A DNA stretch of 47,584 nucleotides from Devosia elaeis (GCF_001650025.1 NZ_LVVY01000141.1:1-47584); one strand, 5' to 3'. Shown: positions 35,493-45,595, counted from the stretch's first letter. Made by a program: numbers and translations. Notes: generated by a model from the letters alone, not told the origin.

Positions 35493-36785
35493 ATGCAGGT
35501 GGGCGACACGATCATGGCGCTCTCCTCGGGAGCGCTTCCCTCCGGAGTGGCGGTGATCCGCCTCTCCGGGCCGCTCGTCCGGTCAAGCCTGGACTCGCTT
35601 GCGGGAAATGTGCCGGAGCCGCGCCTCATGGCGCTTCGTGCCATCGGCTCGGATCGGCGGCTCGATCAGGGCCTTGTGGTGTTCTTTCCTGGACCGCATA
35701 GCTTTACCGGCGAAGATTGTGCCGAACTGCATGTTCACGGCTCCGCCGCCGGCGTCAAAGCCATCCTCGCCGAATTGCGCGCCCTCGGCCTCCGGCTGGC
35801 CGAGCCCGGTGAATTCACCCGGCGCGCTTTTGAAAACGGCAAGCTGGACCTGCTCGCGGTCGAGGGGCTTGGAGACCTGCTCGCCGCCGACACCGAAAAG
35901 CAGCGGCAACAGGCGCTTGCCCGCTATGACGGGCGCCTCACGCAGGATATCGAGCAGTGGCGGGAAATGCTGCTCGATCTGCGGGCCGAGATCGAAGCGC
36001 GCCTCGACTTTTCCGACGAAAGCGATGTGACCGAGGATTTGCCGGAGGATTGGCTGACGCAATTGGCCGATCTCGAGATCGCCATTGCCGGCGCCTTGGC
36101 CTCGGTGGATAGCGGCCGCATCGTTCGCGAAGGGATCAGGGTGGCTTTGGCGGGCGCGCCCAATGTCGGCAAATCCAGCCTGCTCAATGCCTTGGCGAAA
36201 TCCGACATCGCCATCGTGTCCGAAGAAGCGGGCACGACGCGCGATGTGCGGGAAATGCCGCTGGACATTGGCGGGCAATTGTTCGTGCTTCTCGATCTCG
36301 CCGGCTTGCGCGAGACCGAAAGTGTCGCGGAGGCGGAAGGCGTCCGCCGGGCGCAGCAGGCCATTGAAAGCGCCGATATCGTGCTCTGGCTCAAGGCGCC
36401 CGATATAGAGGATGCCGACCGACCGGCGCAGGCCGCCCGGATGCTTATCGTCGGGACGAAAGCCGATATCGGGTTGGTTCCAGACGCTGACCTTGCCCTT
36501 TCCACCAAGACCGGGGCGGGGCTGGAAGAGCTCGTCACGCGTCTTGGCGCGCTAGCGCAGGCCTTGGCGGGCGGAGAGCCGTCGCTGCTTAGCCACGAGC
36601 GCGATCGGGATAGCCTGACCCAGGCCTTGGAGGCGCTTGCCGAGGCGCGGACAGCCCTTGGGGACTGGGAATTGGCGGCCGAGTCGCTGCGGCGGGCATC
36701 GGCAGCGCTCGAACGGTTGATCGGCCGGCTGGATGCTGAAAAGGTTCTGGACCGGCTTTTTGCCAGTTTCTGCATCGGCAAATGA
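35493..36785 (+). CDS. mnmE: tRNA uridine-5-carboxymethylaminomethyl GTPase MnmE
   Basis: With MnmG modifies U34 of several tRNAs. The 430-residue protein has the N-terminal formyl-THF domain (DTIMALSSGALPSGVAVIRLSGP), helical domain, the inserted G domain with GAPNVGKS (221-228), AGTTRDVREMP and DLAGLRE, VGTKAD, and the C-terminal CIGK with essential C427. The stop codon TGA forms the first three bases of a parS site. Confidence 0.97.
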   Translation: MQVGDTIMALSSGALPSGVAVIRLSGPLVRSSLDSLAGNVPEPRLMALRAIGSDRRLDQGLVVFFPGPHSFTGEDCAELHVHGSAAGVKAILAELRALGLRLAEPGEFTRRAFENGKLDLLAVEGLGDLLAADTEKQRQQALARYDGRLTQDIEQWREMLLDLRAEIEARLDFSDESDVTEDLPEDWLTQLADLEIAIAGALASVDSGRIVREGIRVALAGAPNVGKSSLLNALAKSDIAIVSEEAGTTRDVREMPLDIGGQLFVLLDLAGLRETESVAEAEGVRRAQQAIESADIVLWLKAPDIEDADRPAQAARMLIVGTKADIGLVPDADLALSTKTGAGLEELVTRLGALAQALAGGEPSLLSHERDRDSLTQALEALAEARTALGDWELAAESLRRASAALERLIGRLDAEKVLDRLFASFCIGK

Positions 36786-36798
36786 TTCACGTGAAACA
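36783..36798. other. parS site at the mnmE stop codon
   Basis: TGATTCACGTGAAACA: one difference from the consensus TGTTNCACGTGAAACA. It begins at the mnmE stop codon. A second identical 16-mer follows at 36830. Confidence 0.85.
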
Positions 36799-36829
36799 AT
36801 GCCGGAGCTTCGGCATCCGGCCCCGCGAT

Positions 36830-36845
36830 TGATTCACGTGAAACA
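36830..36845. other. parS site upstream of mnmG
   Basis: TGATTCACGTGAAACA, identical to the site at 36783-36798 and 47 bp from it. It lies between mnmE and mnmG, 33 bp before the mnmG ATG. Confidence 0.85.
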
Positions 36846-36878
36846 TTGGCTTATGTCAGGGCCTTCTGGAGACATGCC

Positions 36879-38741
36879 ATGACAGAATATGCCGTCATCG
36901 TCGTTGGCGGCGGTCACGCCGGCGTTGAGGCCGCTGCCGCCGCGGCGCGGCTTGGTGCGCCGACCGCGCTCGTCACTCATCGCTTCGCCACAATCGGCGA
37001 GATGAGCTGCAATCCCGCCATTGGCGGGCTGGGTAAGGGCCATCTGGTGCGGGAAATCGATGCCCTGGACGGATTGATGGGCCGCGTCGCCGACGCCGCC
37101 GGCATTCAATTCCGCGTGCTCAACCGCCGCAAGGGCCCGGCCGTGCGCGGCCCGCGTGCCCAGGCCGACCGCAAGCTCTATCGGCAGTCTATGCAGGCAG
37201 CGATTTCGACCCAGCCCAATCTCGATGTCATTGAAGGCGAGGTGGACGATATCATTGTGCGCGACGGTGCGGTCAGCGGCGTCGTGCTTCTGGATGGACG
37301 CCAGTTGTCGACCAAGGCTGTCGTCCTTACCACCGGAACGTTCCTGCGCGGCCTTATCCATCGTGGCGAGGAAACGATCCCGGCCGGTCGGGTCGGGGAG
37401 AAGCCCGTCCTGGGCTTGTCGACGCGGCTCGAAAATCTCGGCCTGCGCCTGGGTCGCCTCAAAACCGGCACCCCGGCTAGACTAGATGGCACCAGCATCG
37501 ATTATTCCGTGCTGGAAGAGCAGCAGGGCGATCATCCGCCCGAAGCGTTCTCGGCGCTGACTGCGGCGATCACCAATCCGCAGATTTCCTGCCATATTAC
37601 CCGCACCCTGGCGGAGACACATCGGATCATCAGCGACAATCTGCATCGCTCGGCCATGTATTCCGGCCGGATCCAGTCGCGCGGGCCGCGCTATTGTCCG
37701 TCGATCGAGGACAAGGTCGTCCGCTTTGCCGACCGCGACAGCCACCAGATCTTCCTCGAGCCCGAAGGGCTGGATGACAGCACTGTTTATCCCAATGGGC
37801 TCTCCACCTCGCTGCCGGCGGAGGTGCAGGAAGCCTTTCTGCGGTCGATGCCGGGCCTGGAGAATGTCCAGATCGTTCGACCCGGCTATGCCATTGAATA
37901 TGATTATGTCGATCCGCGCGAATTGCGGCCGACGCTGGAGGTCAGGCGGCAGCCCGGTCTCTATCTTGCCGGCCAGATCAACGGTACGACCGGTTATGAA
38001 GAAGCCGGGGCCCAGGGCGTGCTGGCCGGCGCCAATGCAGCCTTGGCAGCGAAGGGCGCGCCGGCGCTGGTGCTGTCGCGCACGGAAAGCTATCTGGGCG
38101 TGATGATCGACGATCTGGTGACGCGAGGCGTCAGCGAGCCCTATCGCATGTTCACTTCGCGAGCGGAATTCCGGCTACATTTGCGGGCGGATAACGCCGA
38201 TCAGCGCCTGACGCCACTCGGCCTCGAAATTGGCCTGGTCGGGGGGGAGCGGGCCTCTTTCTATGCGCAGAAGGCGGAGGCGCTGGAGAAGGGCCGGCAT
38301 CTGCTGCATCATCTGACGGCCTCGCCCAGTGAAGCCCGCAAGGCCGGTTTGGCGGTTAACGAGGATGGCCGCCGCCGCAGCGCCTTCGAATTGCTGTCCT
38401 ATCCCGATCTGGATGTCGCCGATCTGGCGCGGCTTTGGCCGGAGCTCGACACGCTCGATAAGGACGTGCTGGATCAGGTCGGCATCGATGCGCAATACGC
38501 CGTTTATCTCGATCGTCAAAAGGCCGATATTGCCGGCATGCGGCGGGATGAGCAGCGGGCAATCCCCGATGATCTCGATTTCATGAGCATTCCCGGTCTC
38601 TCCATGGAATTGCGCCAGAAGCTGTCCCAGCAGCGGCCGCAAACCATTGCCCAGGCTCAGGCCATGGACGGCATGACGCCGGCTGCGATCACGCTGCTCC
38701 TGGCTATCATCCGGCGCGGTGCGCTGCAAAAGGCCGGATAA
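36879..38741 (+). CDS. mnmG: tRNA uridine-5-carboxymethylaminomethyl modification enzyme MnmG
   Basis: FAD-dependent partner of MnmE. The 620-residue protein has the FAD-binding [68 protein letters not shown], the [13 protein letters not shown] motif, [16 protein letters not shown] and the C-terminal helical MnmE-binding domain. I used ATG 36879 with GGAG upstream. Its last base is the first base of the rsmG ATG. Confidence 0.97.
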   Translation: MTEYAVIVVGGGHAGVEAAAAAARLGAPTALVTHRFATIGEMSCNPAIGGLGKGHLVREIDALDGLMGRVADAAGIQFRVLNRRKGPAVRGPRAQADRKLYRQSMQAAISTQPNLDVIEGEVDDIIVRDGAVSGVVLLDGRQLSTKAVVLTTGTFLRGLIHRGEETIPAGRVGEKPVLGLSTRLENLGLRLGRLKTGTPARLDGTSIDYSVLEEQQGDHPPEAFSALTAAITNPQISCHITRTLAETHRIISDNLHRSAMYSGRIQSRGPRYCPSIEDKVVRFADRDSHQIFLEPEGLDDSTVYPNGLSTSLPAEVQEAFLRSMPGLENVQIVRPGYAIEYDYVDPRELRPTLEVRRQPGLYLAGQINGTTGYEEAGAQGVLAGANAALAAKGAPALVLSRTESYLGVMIDDLVTRGVSEPYRMFTSRAEFRLHLRADNADQRLTPLGLEIGLVGGERASFYAQKAEALEKGRHLLHHLTASPSEARKAGLAVNEDGRRRSAFELLSYPDLDVADLARLWPELDTLDKDVLDQVGIDAQYAVYLDRQKADIAGMRRDEQRAIPDDLDFMSIPGLSMELRQKLSQQRPQTIAQAQAMDGMTPAAITLLLAIIRRGALQKAG

Positions 38742-39388
38742 TGGCCGACCTCCAAGCTATTACCCCCTATGCACCGCATTTCGAGCGAGGCCTCGACGCT
38801 GTCGCCGCTGATCTGGAATCCTATGCCAATCTGCTGCGCAAATGGCAGGTCGTGCAGAATCTGGTTTCACGTGAAACATTGGACCAGGTCTGGACCCGCC
38901 ATTTCGCCGATAGCCTGCAGCTATTGACGCTAACGCAGGCGGATGATGTCAATTTTCTCGATCTCGGCAGCGGCGGCGGCTTCCCGGCGCTCCCACTTGC
39001 CATTGCTGGTAAGGGTAGCAAACGCCGCTTCGTCCTGGTCGAACCCAATGCGCGCAAAGTCAGCTTTCTGCGGACGGTCGCGCGGGAACTCGAGCTCAAT
39101 GTGCTGGTCATCGGGCGGCGCAGCGATGAAATTGATTCACGTGAAACAGGTGCCCCGGACGTGATCACCTCCCGCGCTTTGGCGGGTTTGCCGCAATTGT
39201 GCCAATGGATGGAGCCGTTTTTTGCCGAAAATTCCCGTGCCATCCTGCATAAGGGGCGGGAACATGTTGAAGAGCTCGCCGAATCGGGTGCGCAATGGCT
39301 TTACGATGTGTTAATAAGGCCCAGTGACACCGATCCGGGCGGCGTGATCCTGACGATTACGAATCTGCGGCGGAAATCAGCGAGTTAG
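38741..39388 (+). CDS. rsmG: 16S rRNA (guanine527-N7)-methyltransferase RsmG, with two internal parS sites
   Basis: Methylates G527 of 16S rRNA with S-adenosylmethionine. The 215-residue protein has LLRKWQVVQNLVSRETLDQVWTRHFADSLQ and the AdoMet motif FLDLGSGGGFPALPLA (72-87), then VLVEPNARKVSFLR. Residues 42-46 (VSRET) and 132-136 (DSRET) are encoded by parS sequences, so the coding sequence accommodates two ParB sites. The ATG overlaps the mnmG stop by one base, and parA follows after 18 bp. Confidence 0.96.
   Translation: MADLQAITPYAPHFERGLDAVAADLESYANLLRKWQVVQNLVSRETLDQVWTRHFADSLQLLTLTQADDVNFLDLGSGGGFPALPLAIAGKGSKRRFVLVEPNARKVSFLRTVARELELNVLVIGRRSDEIDSRETGAPDVITSRALAGLPQLCQWMEPFFAENSRAILHKGREHVEELAESGAQWLYDVLIRPSDTDPGGVILTITNLRRKSAS
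38863..38878. other. parS site inside rsmG (first)
   Basis: GGTTTCACGTGAAACA, one difference from consensus, with a perfect 14-bp palindrome GTTTCACGTGAAAC. It encodes Val-Ser-Arg-Glu-Thr at residues 42-46 and is the best parS in the window. Confidence 0.92.
39133..39148. other. parS site inside rsmG (second)
   Basis: TGATTCACGTGAAACA, identical to the two mnmE-mnmG sites; encodes Asp-Ser-Arg-Glu-Thr at residues 132-136. Confidence 0.85.
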
Positions 39389-39406
39389 CGGCATACGGAG
39401 GCCAAT

Positions 39407-40207
39407 TTGGCACCCCGGATTTTGACTTTGGCCAACCAGAAGGGCGGCGTCGGCAAGACGACCACCGCAATCAATCTGGCAACGGCTTTGGCGGCGATCG
39501 GCGAGCGTGTTCTGATCGTCGATCTCGATCCGCAAGGCAATGCGTCGACCGGGCTGGGTATTTCGCGCACCGATCGCAGCGTATCGGCCTATGATGTGCT
39601 GGTGGGCGAGGCGAGCGTGCCCGAGGCCGCCATCATGACCGGCGTACCCAATGTCGCCATCGTCCCTTCGACCATGGACCTGCTCGGCGTCGAACTCACC
39701 ATCGCCGATCAGGCCGACCGTGCCTTCAAATTGCGCAATGCGTTCAAGGAGTTAGGCGCATTGCGGATCAATGAGCAGCCGGTGAGCTATATCCTCATCG
39801 ATTGCCCGCCCTCACTCAACCTGCTCACCGTCAATTCGCTGGTGGCCGCCGATGCGGTCCTGGTGCCGCTGCAATGCGAATTCTTCGCGTTGGAAGGCCT
39901 GAGCCAGCTTTTGCAGACCATCGAGCAGATCCGCTCGACGCTCAATCCGCGCCTGTCCATTCAGGGCGTGGTGATGACCATGTTCGACAAGCGCAACAAT
40001 CTTTCCGAGCAGGTGCTGGCCGACGTGCGCAGCGAAATGGGGGAGCTGGTCTATGAGACCGTCATCCCGCGCAATGTCCGGCTGTCCGAGGCGCCGTCCT
40101 ATGGCAAGCCGGCTTTGCTCTATGATCTCAAATGTGCCGGCAGCCAGGCCTATCTGCGCCTCGCCACCGAAGTAATCCGCCGGGAACGGCGTTTGAATGC
40201 AGCCTAG
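39407..40207 (+). CDS. parA: Chromosome partitioning ATPase ParA
   Basis: Walker-type ATPase that moves ParB-parS complexes to segregate origins. The 266-residue protein has the deviant Walker A KGGVGKTTT (12-20), DLDPQGNASTG, DCPPSLNLLT and TMFDKRNNLSEQV, the signature of chromosomal ParA/Soj. The start is TTG 39407 with a strong GGAGG upstream. parB follows after 9 bp. Confidence 0.97.
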   Translation: MAPRILTLANQKGGVGKTTTAINLATALAAIGERVLIVDLDPQGNASTGLGISRTDRSVSAYDVLVGEASVPEAAIMTGVPNVAIVPSTMDLLGVELTIADQADRAFKLRNAFKELGALRINEQPVSYILIDCPPSLNLLTVNSLVAADAVLVPLQCEFFALEGLSQLLQTIEQIRSTLNPRLSIQGVVMTMFDKRNNLSEQVLADVRSEMGELVYETVIPRNVRLSEAPSYGKPALLYDLKCAGSQAYLRLATEVIRRERRLNAA

Positions 40208-40216
40208 GAGCTCGAG

Positions 40217-41095
40217 ATGACCGACAAACCGACGCGATTGGGGCGGGGCCTGGCGGCATTGATCGGCGACATGGCCGTGATGGAGGGCGCGCGAGTCACC
40301 GAATCGGCCTCCGGCAGCAAGCGACTGCCGGTGGATTTCATCATCGCCAATCGCGCCAATCCGCGCCGCACCTTCGATCCGGACCAGCTCGAGGAGCTGA
40401 CCAATTCGATTCGCGAAAAGGGCGTCATGTCGCCGCTGCTGGTGCGGCCGACCGATGATCCCAATATTTTCGAGCTGATCGCCGGCGAGCGACGCTGGCG
40501 CGCGGCGCAGAAGGCTGGCCTGCACGACGTTCCCGTCATCATCCGCGAGGTCGATGACAAGGAAGCGCTGGAACTAGCGATCATCGAGAATGTGCAGCGC
40601 GCCGACCTCAATCCGCTCGAAGAGGCGATGGGGTATGGCCAGCTGATCGAGCAATTCGACTATACGCAGCAGGATCTGGCGCAGGTGATCGGCAAGAGCC
40701 GCTCGCATGTCGCCAATACGCTGCGTCTCCTGCGCCTGCCCGAGGATGTGCGTGGCATGGTGGCCAGCGGTACGCTGACGGCCGGGCATGCCCGCACGCT
40801 GATCACCGTAGAGGATCCGGCGGCTTTGGCGCGGCAGATCGTCGACAAGGGCCTGTCGGTTCGCGAAGCCGAGGCGCTGAGTCAGCAGCGTGACCTGCCC
40901 AGGCGCAAGCCGCCCGTCGATACGAACGACGCCCGTGATGCCGATACATTGGCGCTGGAACGGCGCCTGGCCGACGCGCTGGGGCTTAGCGTAGCGCTCA
41001 ATCATTCCGAGCGTGGCGGCAAGCTCGAAATCCGCTATCGGACGCTGGAGCAGTTGGACGATATCTGCATGCGGCTGACGGGGCGGGCCAGCTAA
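40217..41095 (+). CDS. parB: Chromosome partitioning protein ParB
   Basis: CTP-dependent clamp that loads at parS. The 292-residue protein has the N-terminal CTP-binding/ParB domain (RANPRRTFDPDQLEELTNSIREKGVMSPLLVRP, then the GERRWRAAQKAG box and IIENVQRADLNPLEEA), the parS-reading HTH TQQDLAQVIGKSRSHVANTLRLLRLP, and a C-terminal dimerisation region. It starts LGRGLAALIGDM like other alphaproteobacterial ParBs. Five good parS sites lie within 5 kb. Confidence 0.98.
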   Translation: MTDKPTRLGRGLAALIGDMAVMEGARVTESASGSKRLPVDFIIANRANPRRTFDPDQLEELTNSIREKGVMSPLLVRPTDDPNIFELIAGERRWRAAQKAGLHDVPVIIREVDDKEALELAIIENVQRADLNPLEEAMGYGQLIEQFDYTQQDLAQVIGKSRSHVANTLRLLRLPEDVRGMVASGTLTAGHARTLITVEDPAALARQIVDKGLSVREAEALSQQRDLPRRKPPVDTNDARDADTLALERRLADALGLSVALNHSERGGKLEIRYRTLEQLDDICMRLTGRAS

Positions 41096-41112
41096 GAGCC
41101 TGAACTCATTGC

Positions 41113-41128
41113 TGTTCCACGTGAAACC
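41113..41128. other. parS site after parB
   Basis: TGTTCCACGTGAAACC, differing from TGTTNCACGTGAAACA only in the last base. It lies in the 46-bp gap between convergent parB and holA. Confidence 0.88.
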
Positions 41129-41143
41129 TGCTCTTGGCAGGTT
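41125..41143. terminator. Weak bidirectional hairpin between parB and holA
   Basis: AACCTGC, loop TCTTG, GCAGGTT: a 7-bp stem between convergent genes, overlapping the last bases of the holA stop and one arm of parS. No T-run follows, so its termination role is uncertain. Confidence 0.35.
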
Positions 41144-42164
41144 ATTGCGTGGCGGCAATCATGCAGAGTGCCAGCGTGGTGCGGCGCAATATGGTTTCCG
41201 CCAGGATCGGACGCCGGCGCGAATCGGAAGTGGCCTGCAAAAGGCGCTCGCTGGCCGTGGCGAGGCTGTTGTCGCCCCATAGACGCACCTGCTGTTCCAA
41301 GGCTGCCATGCGGGAGAAATGCGGCCGCGGCTTGACCGATTCCAGTACTGCCCGAGCGGTCTTTCCCTTGTCCATTTCCGTGCGCCAGCGGCGCAGATTG
41401 GCGAAATGATTGGTCAGCATGGCCAGCAATTGCTGCGGGTTGACATTGGCGGAGAGGGCACGATTGAGGGCGAGGTCGAGCTTCTCGGCATGGCCGCTGC
41501 CCGTAGCATCGAGAATAGCGTCTATGGCCAAAGCACCATTGTCGGCGCAGAGCAGCAGCACGTCGTCGCGTGTCAGCGTCTTGCTGCCGGCAGCGTAGAG
41601 GCAGAGCTTTTCCAGTTCGCGCCGGGTGATCTCGCGATCGTTGCCGAGGATTTCGCGAAGCGTCGGGATGACGTCGGAATCGGCGCGGATGCCGGCCTGG
41701 TTGAAGGTTTCCCGCATCAGCGCCATCAGGGTTTCGTCTGAATCCGGATAGCAGGGCAGGGCGCGGCCCAGCTTGGCTGCCTCCACCAGGGCCCGGAGCG
41801 CGTCGCGCGGCGGCAGATTGTCGGCTTCGAGCACGATGGCGGTGCCGCCGGGATCGTCGCGCAATTCCGTCAGCGGCATGACCAGGGCCTTGGTGGCGTT
41901 GCGGACCCGGATAATGCGCTTGCCGCCGAACAGCGAATTGGAGCGCGCTTCCAGCGGCAATTGCGTCGGGTCGGAGGCCAGGTCCGGCCCGTCGAAGATC
42001 GTGATATTGGCCGAAGCCGGATCGTCACCGCTCAAATGCCGGATCAGGCGCTGGGCGGTTTCCCGCACCAGGCCTGTATCGGGCCCATAGGCGAGGAAAA
42101 TACCCTCGCTGAGATCGGGGCGTGCCAGGAAGCGCGCCACCTCATGAGCCTTGAGCGCCGTCAT
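41142..42164 (-). CDS. holA: DNA polymerase III delta subunit
   Basis: Clamp-loader subunit that opens the beta clamp. The 340-residue protein starts MTALKAHEVARFLARPDLSEGIFLAYGPDTGLVRETAQRLI (the divergent P-loop region of delta) and has ANITIFDGPDL, FGGKRIIRVRNA and the conserved helical C-terminal collar. It follows leuS by 2 bp; in many alphaproteobacteria an lptE gene lies between them, but here there is no room for one. Confidence 0.94.
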   Translation of the reverse strand: MTALKAHEVARFLARPDLSEGIFLAYGPDTGLVRETAQRLIRHLSGDDPASANITIFDGPDLASDPTQLPLEARSNSLFGGKRIIRVRNATKALVMPLTELRDDPGGTAIVLEADNLPPRDALRALVEAAKLGRALPCYPDSDETLMALMRETFNQAGIRADSDVIPTLREILGNDREITRRELEKLCLYAAGSKTLTRDDVLLLCADNGALAIDAILDATGSGHAEKLDLALNRALSANVNPQQLLAMLTNHFANLRRWRTEMDKGKTARAVLESVKPRPHFSRMAALEQQVRLWGDNSLATASERLLQATSDSRRRPILAETILRRTTLALCMIAATQ

Positions 42165-42166
42165 GC

Positions 42167-44776
42167 CTAAACGACGACGTTGACGATGCGGTCGGGTACG
42201 ACCACGATTTTCTTCGGCGTCTTGCCGTCCAGCGCCTTCTGTACAGCGTCCAAGGCAAGGACCAGCGCTTCCACCTCGGCCGCAGGCGTGCCCTTGGCGA
42301 CGGTGATTTCCGCCCGGCGCTTGCCATTGATCTGGATCGGCAGGGTCACCTCATCATCGACGAGGAGCGCGGGATCGACATCGGGCCAATTGGCGTCTGC
42401 GACCAGCCCTTGTTTTCCAAGCGCTTCCCAGCAGCTTTCGGCCAGGTGCGGCATCATCGGATTGATGAGCAGGACGAGCTTCTCGATCCCTTCGCGCAGG
42501 GCAGCGCGCATGGCCGGGCCGGGACTACCCTCCTTGGCCTTGGCCAGGGCATTGGTCAGTTCGTAGATGCGGGCCACGGCGCGGTTGAAGCCCAGGCCCT
42601 CGATGTCCTGGCCGATGCCCGCCACCGCGCGATGGATGACCTTGCGCAGCCCCAGGGCATTATCATCAGAACTGGCAACAGTTTCTTTCGGCTGTTCATT
42701 CAACGCAAGAATATCGTGCATCAGCCGCCAGACGCGCTGCTGGAAGCGGCTGGCGCCTTCGACGCCGGCCTCAGTCCATTGCACGTCGCGCTCCGGCGGG
42801 GAATCCGACAGCATGAACCAGCGCGCCGTGTCGGCGCCATAACTGGCGACGATCTCGTCGGGATCGACCACGTTCTTCTTGGATTTGCTCATCTTTTCCA
42901 CCGAGCCGATGGCAATCGGCTCGCCGGAGGTGATGTGCCGCGCCGAGCGCTGCTCGCCATTGGCTTCCACCACCACTTCGGTGGGCGGCACCCATTCGCC
43001 CGTGGGGGATTTATAGGTCTCGTGCGTCACCATGCCCTGGGTGAACAGGCCCTTGAAGGGCTCGTCCAGATCCACGTGGCCGGTTGCCTTCATGGCGCGG
43101 GTGAAGAAGCGCGAATAGAGCAGGTGCAGAATGGCGTGCTCCACCCCGCCGATATACTGGTCCACCGGCAGCCAGCGATTGGCCACGGCGGGAATGGTCG
43201 GCGTCTCGGCCTGGGGCGCGGTAAAGCGGGCGAAATACCAGGACGAATCGACGAAGGTATCCATGGTGTCGGTTTCGCGCCGCGCCGCGCCGCCGCATTG
43301 CGGGCAGTTCACGTGCTTCCAGGTCGGGTGATGGTCCAGCGCATTGCCCGGTTTGTCGAAACTGACATCGGCGGGCAGCACCACCGGCAGGTCCTTCTTG
43401 GGCACGGGAATGGTGCCGCAGGTCTCGCAATGGATGATCGGAATGGGGGCGCCCCAATAGCGCTGGCGCGACAGGCCCCAGTCCCGCAGGCGGTAATTGA
43501 CCTCCACCTTGCCCTGCGGCTTGCCGTCGACGCTGCGGGCGGCGAAATGCTCGGCAATGGCCTTCTTGGCGGCTTCCACCGTCAGCCCGTCGAGGAAGCC
43601 GGAATTGTAGATCAGGCCGGGATCGGTCACGGCCTCGTCGGCAATGGCGAAGCTCGTGGCATCGGCGCCGTCGGGCAGCACCACGGGCACCACCGGCAGA
43701 TCATATTTGCGGGCGAAGTCCAGGTCGCGCTGGTCATGCGCCGGGCAGCCGAAAATGGCGCCGGTGCCGTAATCCATCAGCACGAAATTGGCGACATAGA
43801 CGGGCAGGGTGGCGCCCTCGATGACGGGATGCTTCACCGAAAGCCCGGTGAACACGCCTTTCTTTTCCGCCTTTTCCAGCGTTTCGGTTGCCGTGCCCTG
43901 GCGATGGCATTCGGCGACGAATTCGGCCAGGGCCGGATTGTCACTGGCCAGTTCGGCGGTCAGGGCATGATCGGGCGACAGCGCGATGAAGGAGGCGCCG
44001 AAAATGGTGTCCGGCCGCGTGGTGAAAACCTCCACGCTGGTCGCCGTCGTGATCGCGCTGGGCACCAGTTCGAACAGCAGGCGCAGGCCTTCGGACTTGC
44101 CGATCCAGTTGCGCTGCATGATGCGCACTTTCTCGGGCCATTCGGTCAGCCCGTCCAGCGCCTCCAGCAGGTCTTCGGCATAGTCGGAAATCTTGAAGAA
44201 CCACTGGGTCAGCTCGCGCTGTTCCACGACGGCGCCCGAGCGCCAGCCCTTGCCGTCGATGACCTGCTCATTGGCCAGCACGGTCATGTCCACGGGATCC
44301 CAGTTGACCTTGGATTTCTTGCGCGTCACCAGGCCCGCCGCCATCATGTCGATGAACATGGATTGCTGATGCTTGTAATATTCGGGTTCGCAGGTGGCGA
44401 TCTCGCGCGTCCAGTCGATGGAGAGGCCCATGGACTTGAGCTGGGCCTTCATCGCCTCGATGTTCTGGCGGGTCCAGGTGCCCGGATTCATGCCGCGCTC
44501 GATGGCGGCGTTCTCCGCCGGCAGGCCGAAGGCGTCCCAGCCCATGGGGTGGAGCACGTTCTTGCCCCGGGCGCGGTGATAGCGGGCCACCACGTCGCCC
44601 ATGGAATAATTGCGCACATGGCCCATATGGATGCGGCCGGAGGGGTAGGGGAACATCTCGAGGACGTAATAGGGCTCGCGCGGATCGTCATTGGCGGTGA
44701 CGAAGCTCTTGCGCTCGTCCCATACCTTCTGCCATTTCGGTTCGCTTTCGCGCGGATTGTAGCGTTCGCCGCTCAC
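42167..44776 (-). CDS. leuS: Leucyl-tRNA synthetase
   Basis: Charges tRNA-Leu. The 869-residue class I synthetase has the HMGH signature (50-53) in [15 protein letters not shown], the editing domain with [12 protein letters not shown] and [15 protein letters not shown], a zinc-binding-like [15 protein letters not shown], and the KMSKS loop [14 protein letters not shown] near residue 640. It lies in an operon with holA. Long open frames on the opposite strand across this gene are shadows. Confidence 0.98.
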   Translation of the reverse strand: MSGERYNPRESEPKWQKVWDERKSFVTANDDPREPYYVLEMFPYPSGRIHMGHVRNYSMGDVVARYHRARGKNVLHPMGWDAFGLPAENAAIERGMNPGTWTRQNIEAMKAQLKSMGLSIDWTREIATCEPEYYKHQQSMFIDMMAAGLVTRKKSKVNWDPVDMTVLANEQVIDGKGWRSGAVVEQRELTQWFFKISDYAEDLLEALDGLTEWPEKVRIMQRNWIGKSEGLRLLFELVPSAITTATSVEVFTTRPDTIFGASFIALSPDHALTAELASDNPALAEFVAECHRQGTATETLEKAEKKGVFTGLSVKHPVIEGATLPVYVANFVLMDYGTGAIFGCPAHDQRDLDFARKYDLPVVPVVLPDGADATSFAIADEAVTDPGLIYNSGFLDGLTVEAAKKAIAEHFAARSVDGKPQGKVEVNYRLRDWGLSRQRYWGAPIPIIHCETCGTIPVPKKDLPVVLPADVSFDKPGNALDHHPTWKHVNCPQCGGAARRETDTMDTFVDSSWYFARFTAPQAETPTIPAVANRWLPVDQYIGGVEHAILHLLYSRFFTRAMKATGHVDLDEPFKGLFTQGMVTHETYKSPTGEWVPPTEVVVEANGEQRSARHITSGEPIAIGSVEKMSKSKKNVVDPDEIVASYGADTARWFMLSDSPPERDVQWTEAGVEGASRFQQRVWRLMHDILALNEQPKETVASSDDNALGLRKVIHRAVAGIGQDIEGLGFNRAVARIYELTNALAKAKEGSPGPAMRAALREGIEKLVLLINPMMPHLAESCWEALGKQGLVADANWPDVDPALLVDDEVTLPIQINGKRRAEITVAKGTPAAEVEALVLALDAVQKALDGKTPKKIVVVPDRIVNVVV

Positions 44777-44908
44777 GTTGTTCGTCCTTGCAAGATTGGC
44801 GCTCGCCCGTGCCGCAAAGGCGCGGCTCAGCTTGCGTTTTTGAGGGATTTTGGCTACCGGACCATCATCAGAAATCCCCCATCAGGTCAACAGAAACGGG
44901 GCCGCCTT

Positions 44909-45595
44909 ATGGCCGAGAGCCTTGCCGGCGCCCAAACGGCGCTCGATTATATCCGCAATCGCATGGAAAAGGCCCGCCGCCGCTTCGGCGCGCCGCCCGA
45001 GGCGGTGGAGCTGGTCGCCGTGTCCAAGACCTTTCCGGCCGCGGCGATCGAGCCGTTCCTGCTGGCGGGGCAGCGCGTCTTCGGGGAGAACCGCGTGCAG
45101 GAGGCCAAGGAGAAATGGCCGGGCCTGCGGGCGAAATATCCCGATATCGCGCTGCATCTCATCGGTCCGCTGCAGACCAACAAGGCGCGGGAGGCGGTGG
45201 AACTGTTCGACGTGATCGAAAGCGTCGACCGGGACAAGCTGGCCGGCATCCTGGCGCGGGAAATGGCGCGGCAGGGCCGGAGCCTGCCCTGCTTCGTGCA
45301 GGTCAATATCGGCGGCGAGGCGCAGAAGGCCGGCATCGCGGTGTCCGAAGCGGTGGATTTCGTCCGCCGCTGCCGGGCCGAGCACGGGCTCGATATCGTG
45401 GGGCTGATGTGCATTCCGCCCGACGGCCAGCCGCCTGGGCCCTATTTCGCCCATCTGGCGCAACTCGGCCGGGAGGCGGAGGTGCCGCGATTGTCCATGG
45501 GCATGAGCGGGGATTTCGAGACCGCCATTGCCATGGGCGCCACCTCCGTGCGGGTGGGATCGGCGCTGTTCGGCCGCCGCACCACCCCCGCATGA
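44909..45595 (+). CDS. YggS family PLP-binding homeostasis protein
   Basis: A 228-residue alanine-racemase-fold protein that binds pyridoxal 5'-phosphate. K40 in LVAVSKTFPAAAI is the PLP lysine, followed by FGENRVQEAKEKW, LHLIGPLQTNKAREAV, VQVNIGGEAQKAGI, GLMCIPP and LSMGMSGDFETAIAMGATSVRVGSALFG. Members (YggS/PLPBP) affect vitamin B6 and amino-acid pools and lack enzymatic activity. The start is ATG 44909; upstream in-frame sequence is the antisense of leuS. Confidence 0.92.
   Translation: MAESLAGAQTALDYIRNRMEKARRRFGAPPEAVELVAVSKTFPAAAIEPFLLAGQRVFGENRVQEAKEKWPGLRAKYPDIALHLIGPLQTNKAREAVELFDVIESVDRDKLAGILAREMARQGRSLPCFVQVNIGGEAQKAGIAVSEAVDFVRRCRAEHGLDIVGLMCIPPDGQPPGPYFAHLAQLGREAEVPRLSMGMSGDFETAIAMGATSVRVGSALFGRRTTPA

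Noticed and set aside
43065..43325. CACGTG hexamers inside leuS (near 43074 and 43311) as parS sites
   Set aside because: The flanking arms do not match (no TT...AA or GTT...AAC), so they are chance hexamers.
42410..44908. A very long plus-strand open frame running across leuS into the YggS gene
   Set aside because: The part before 44909 is antisense to leuS; only the C-terminal 228 codons are a real protein.
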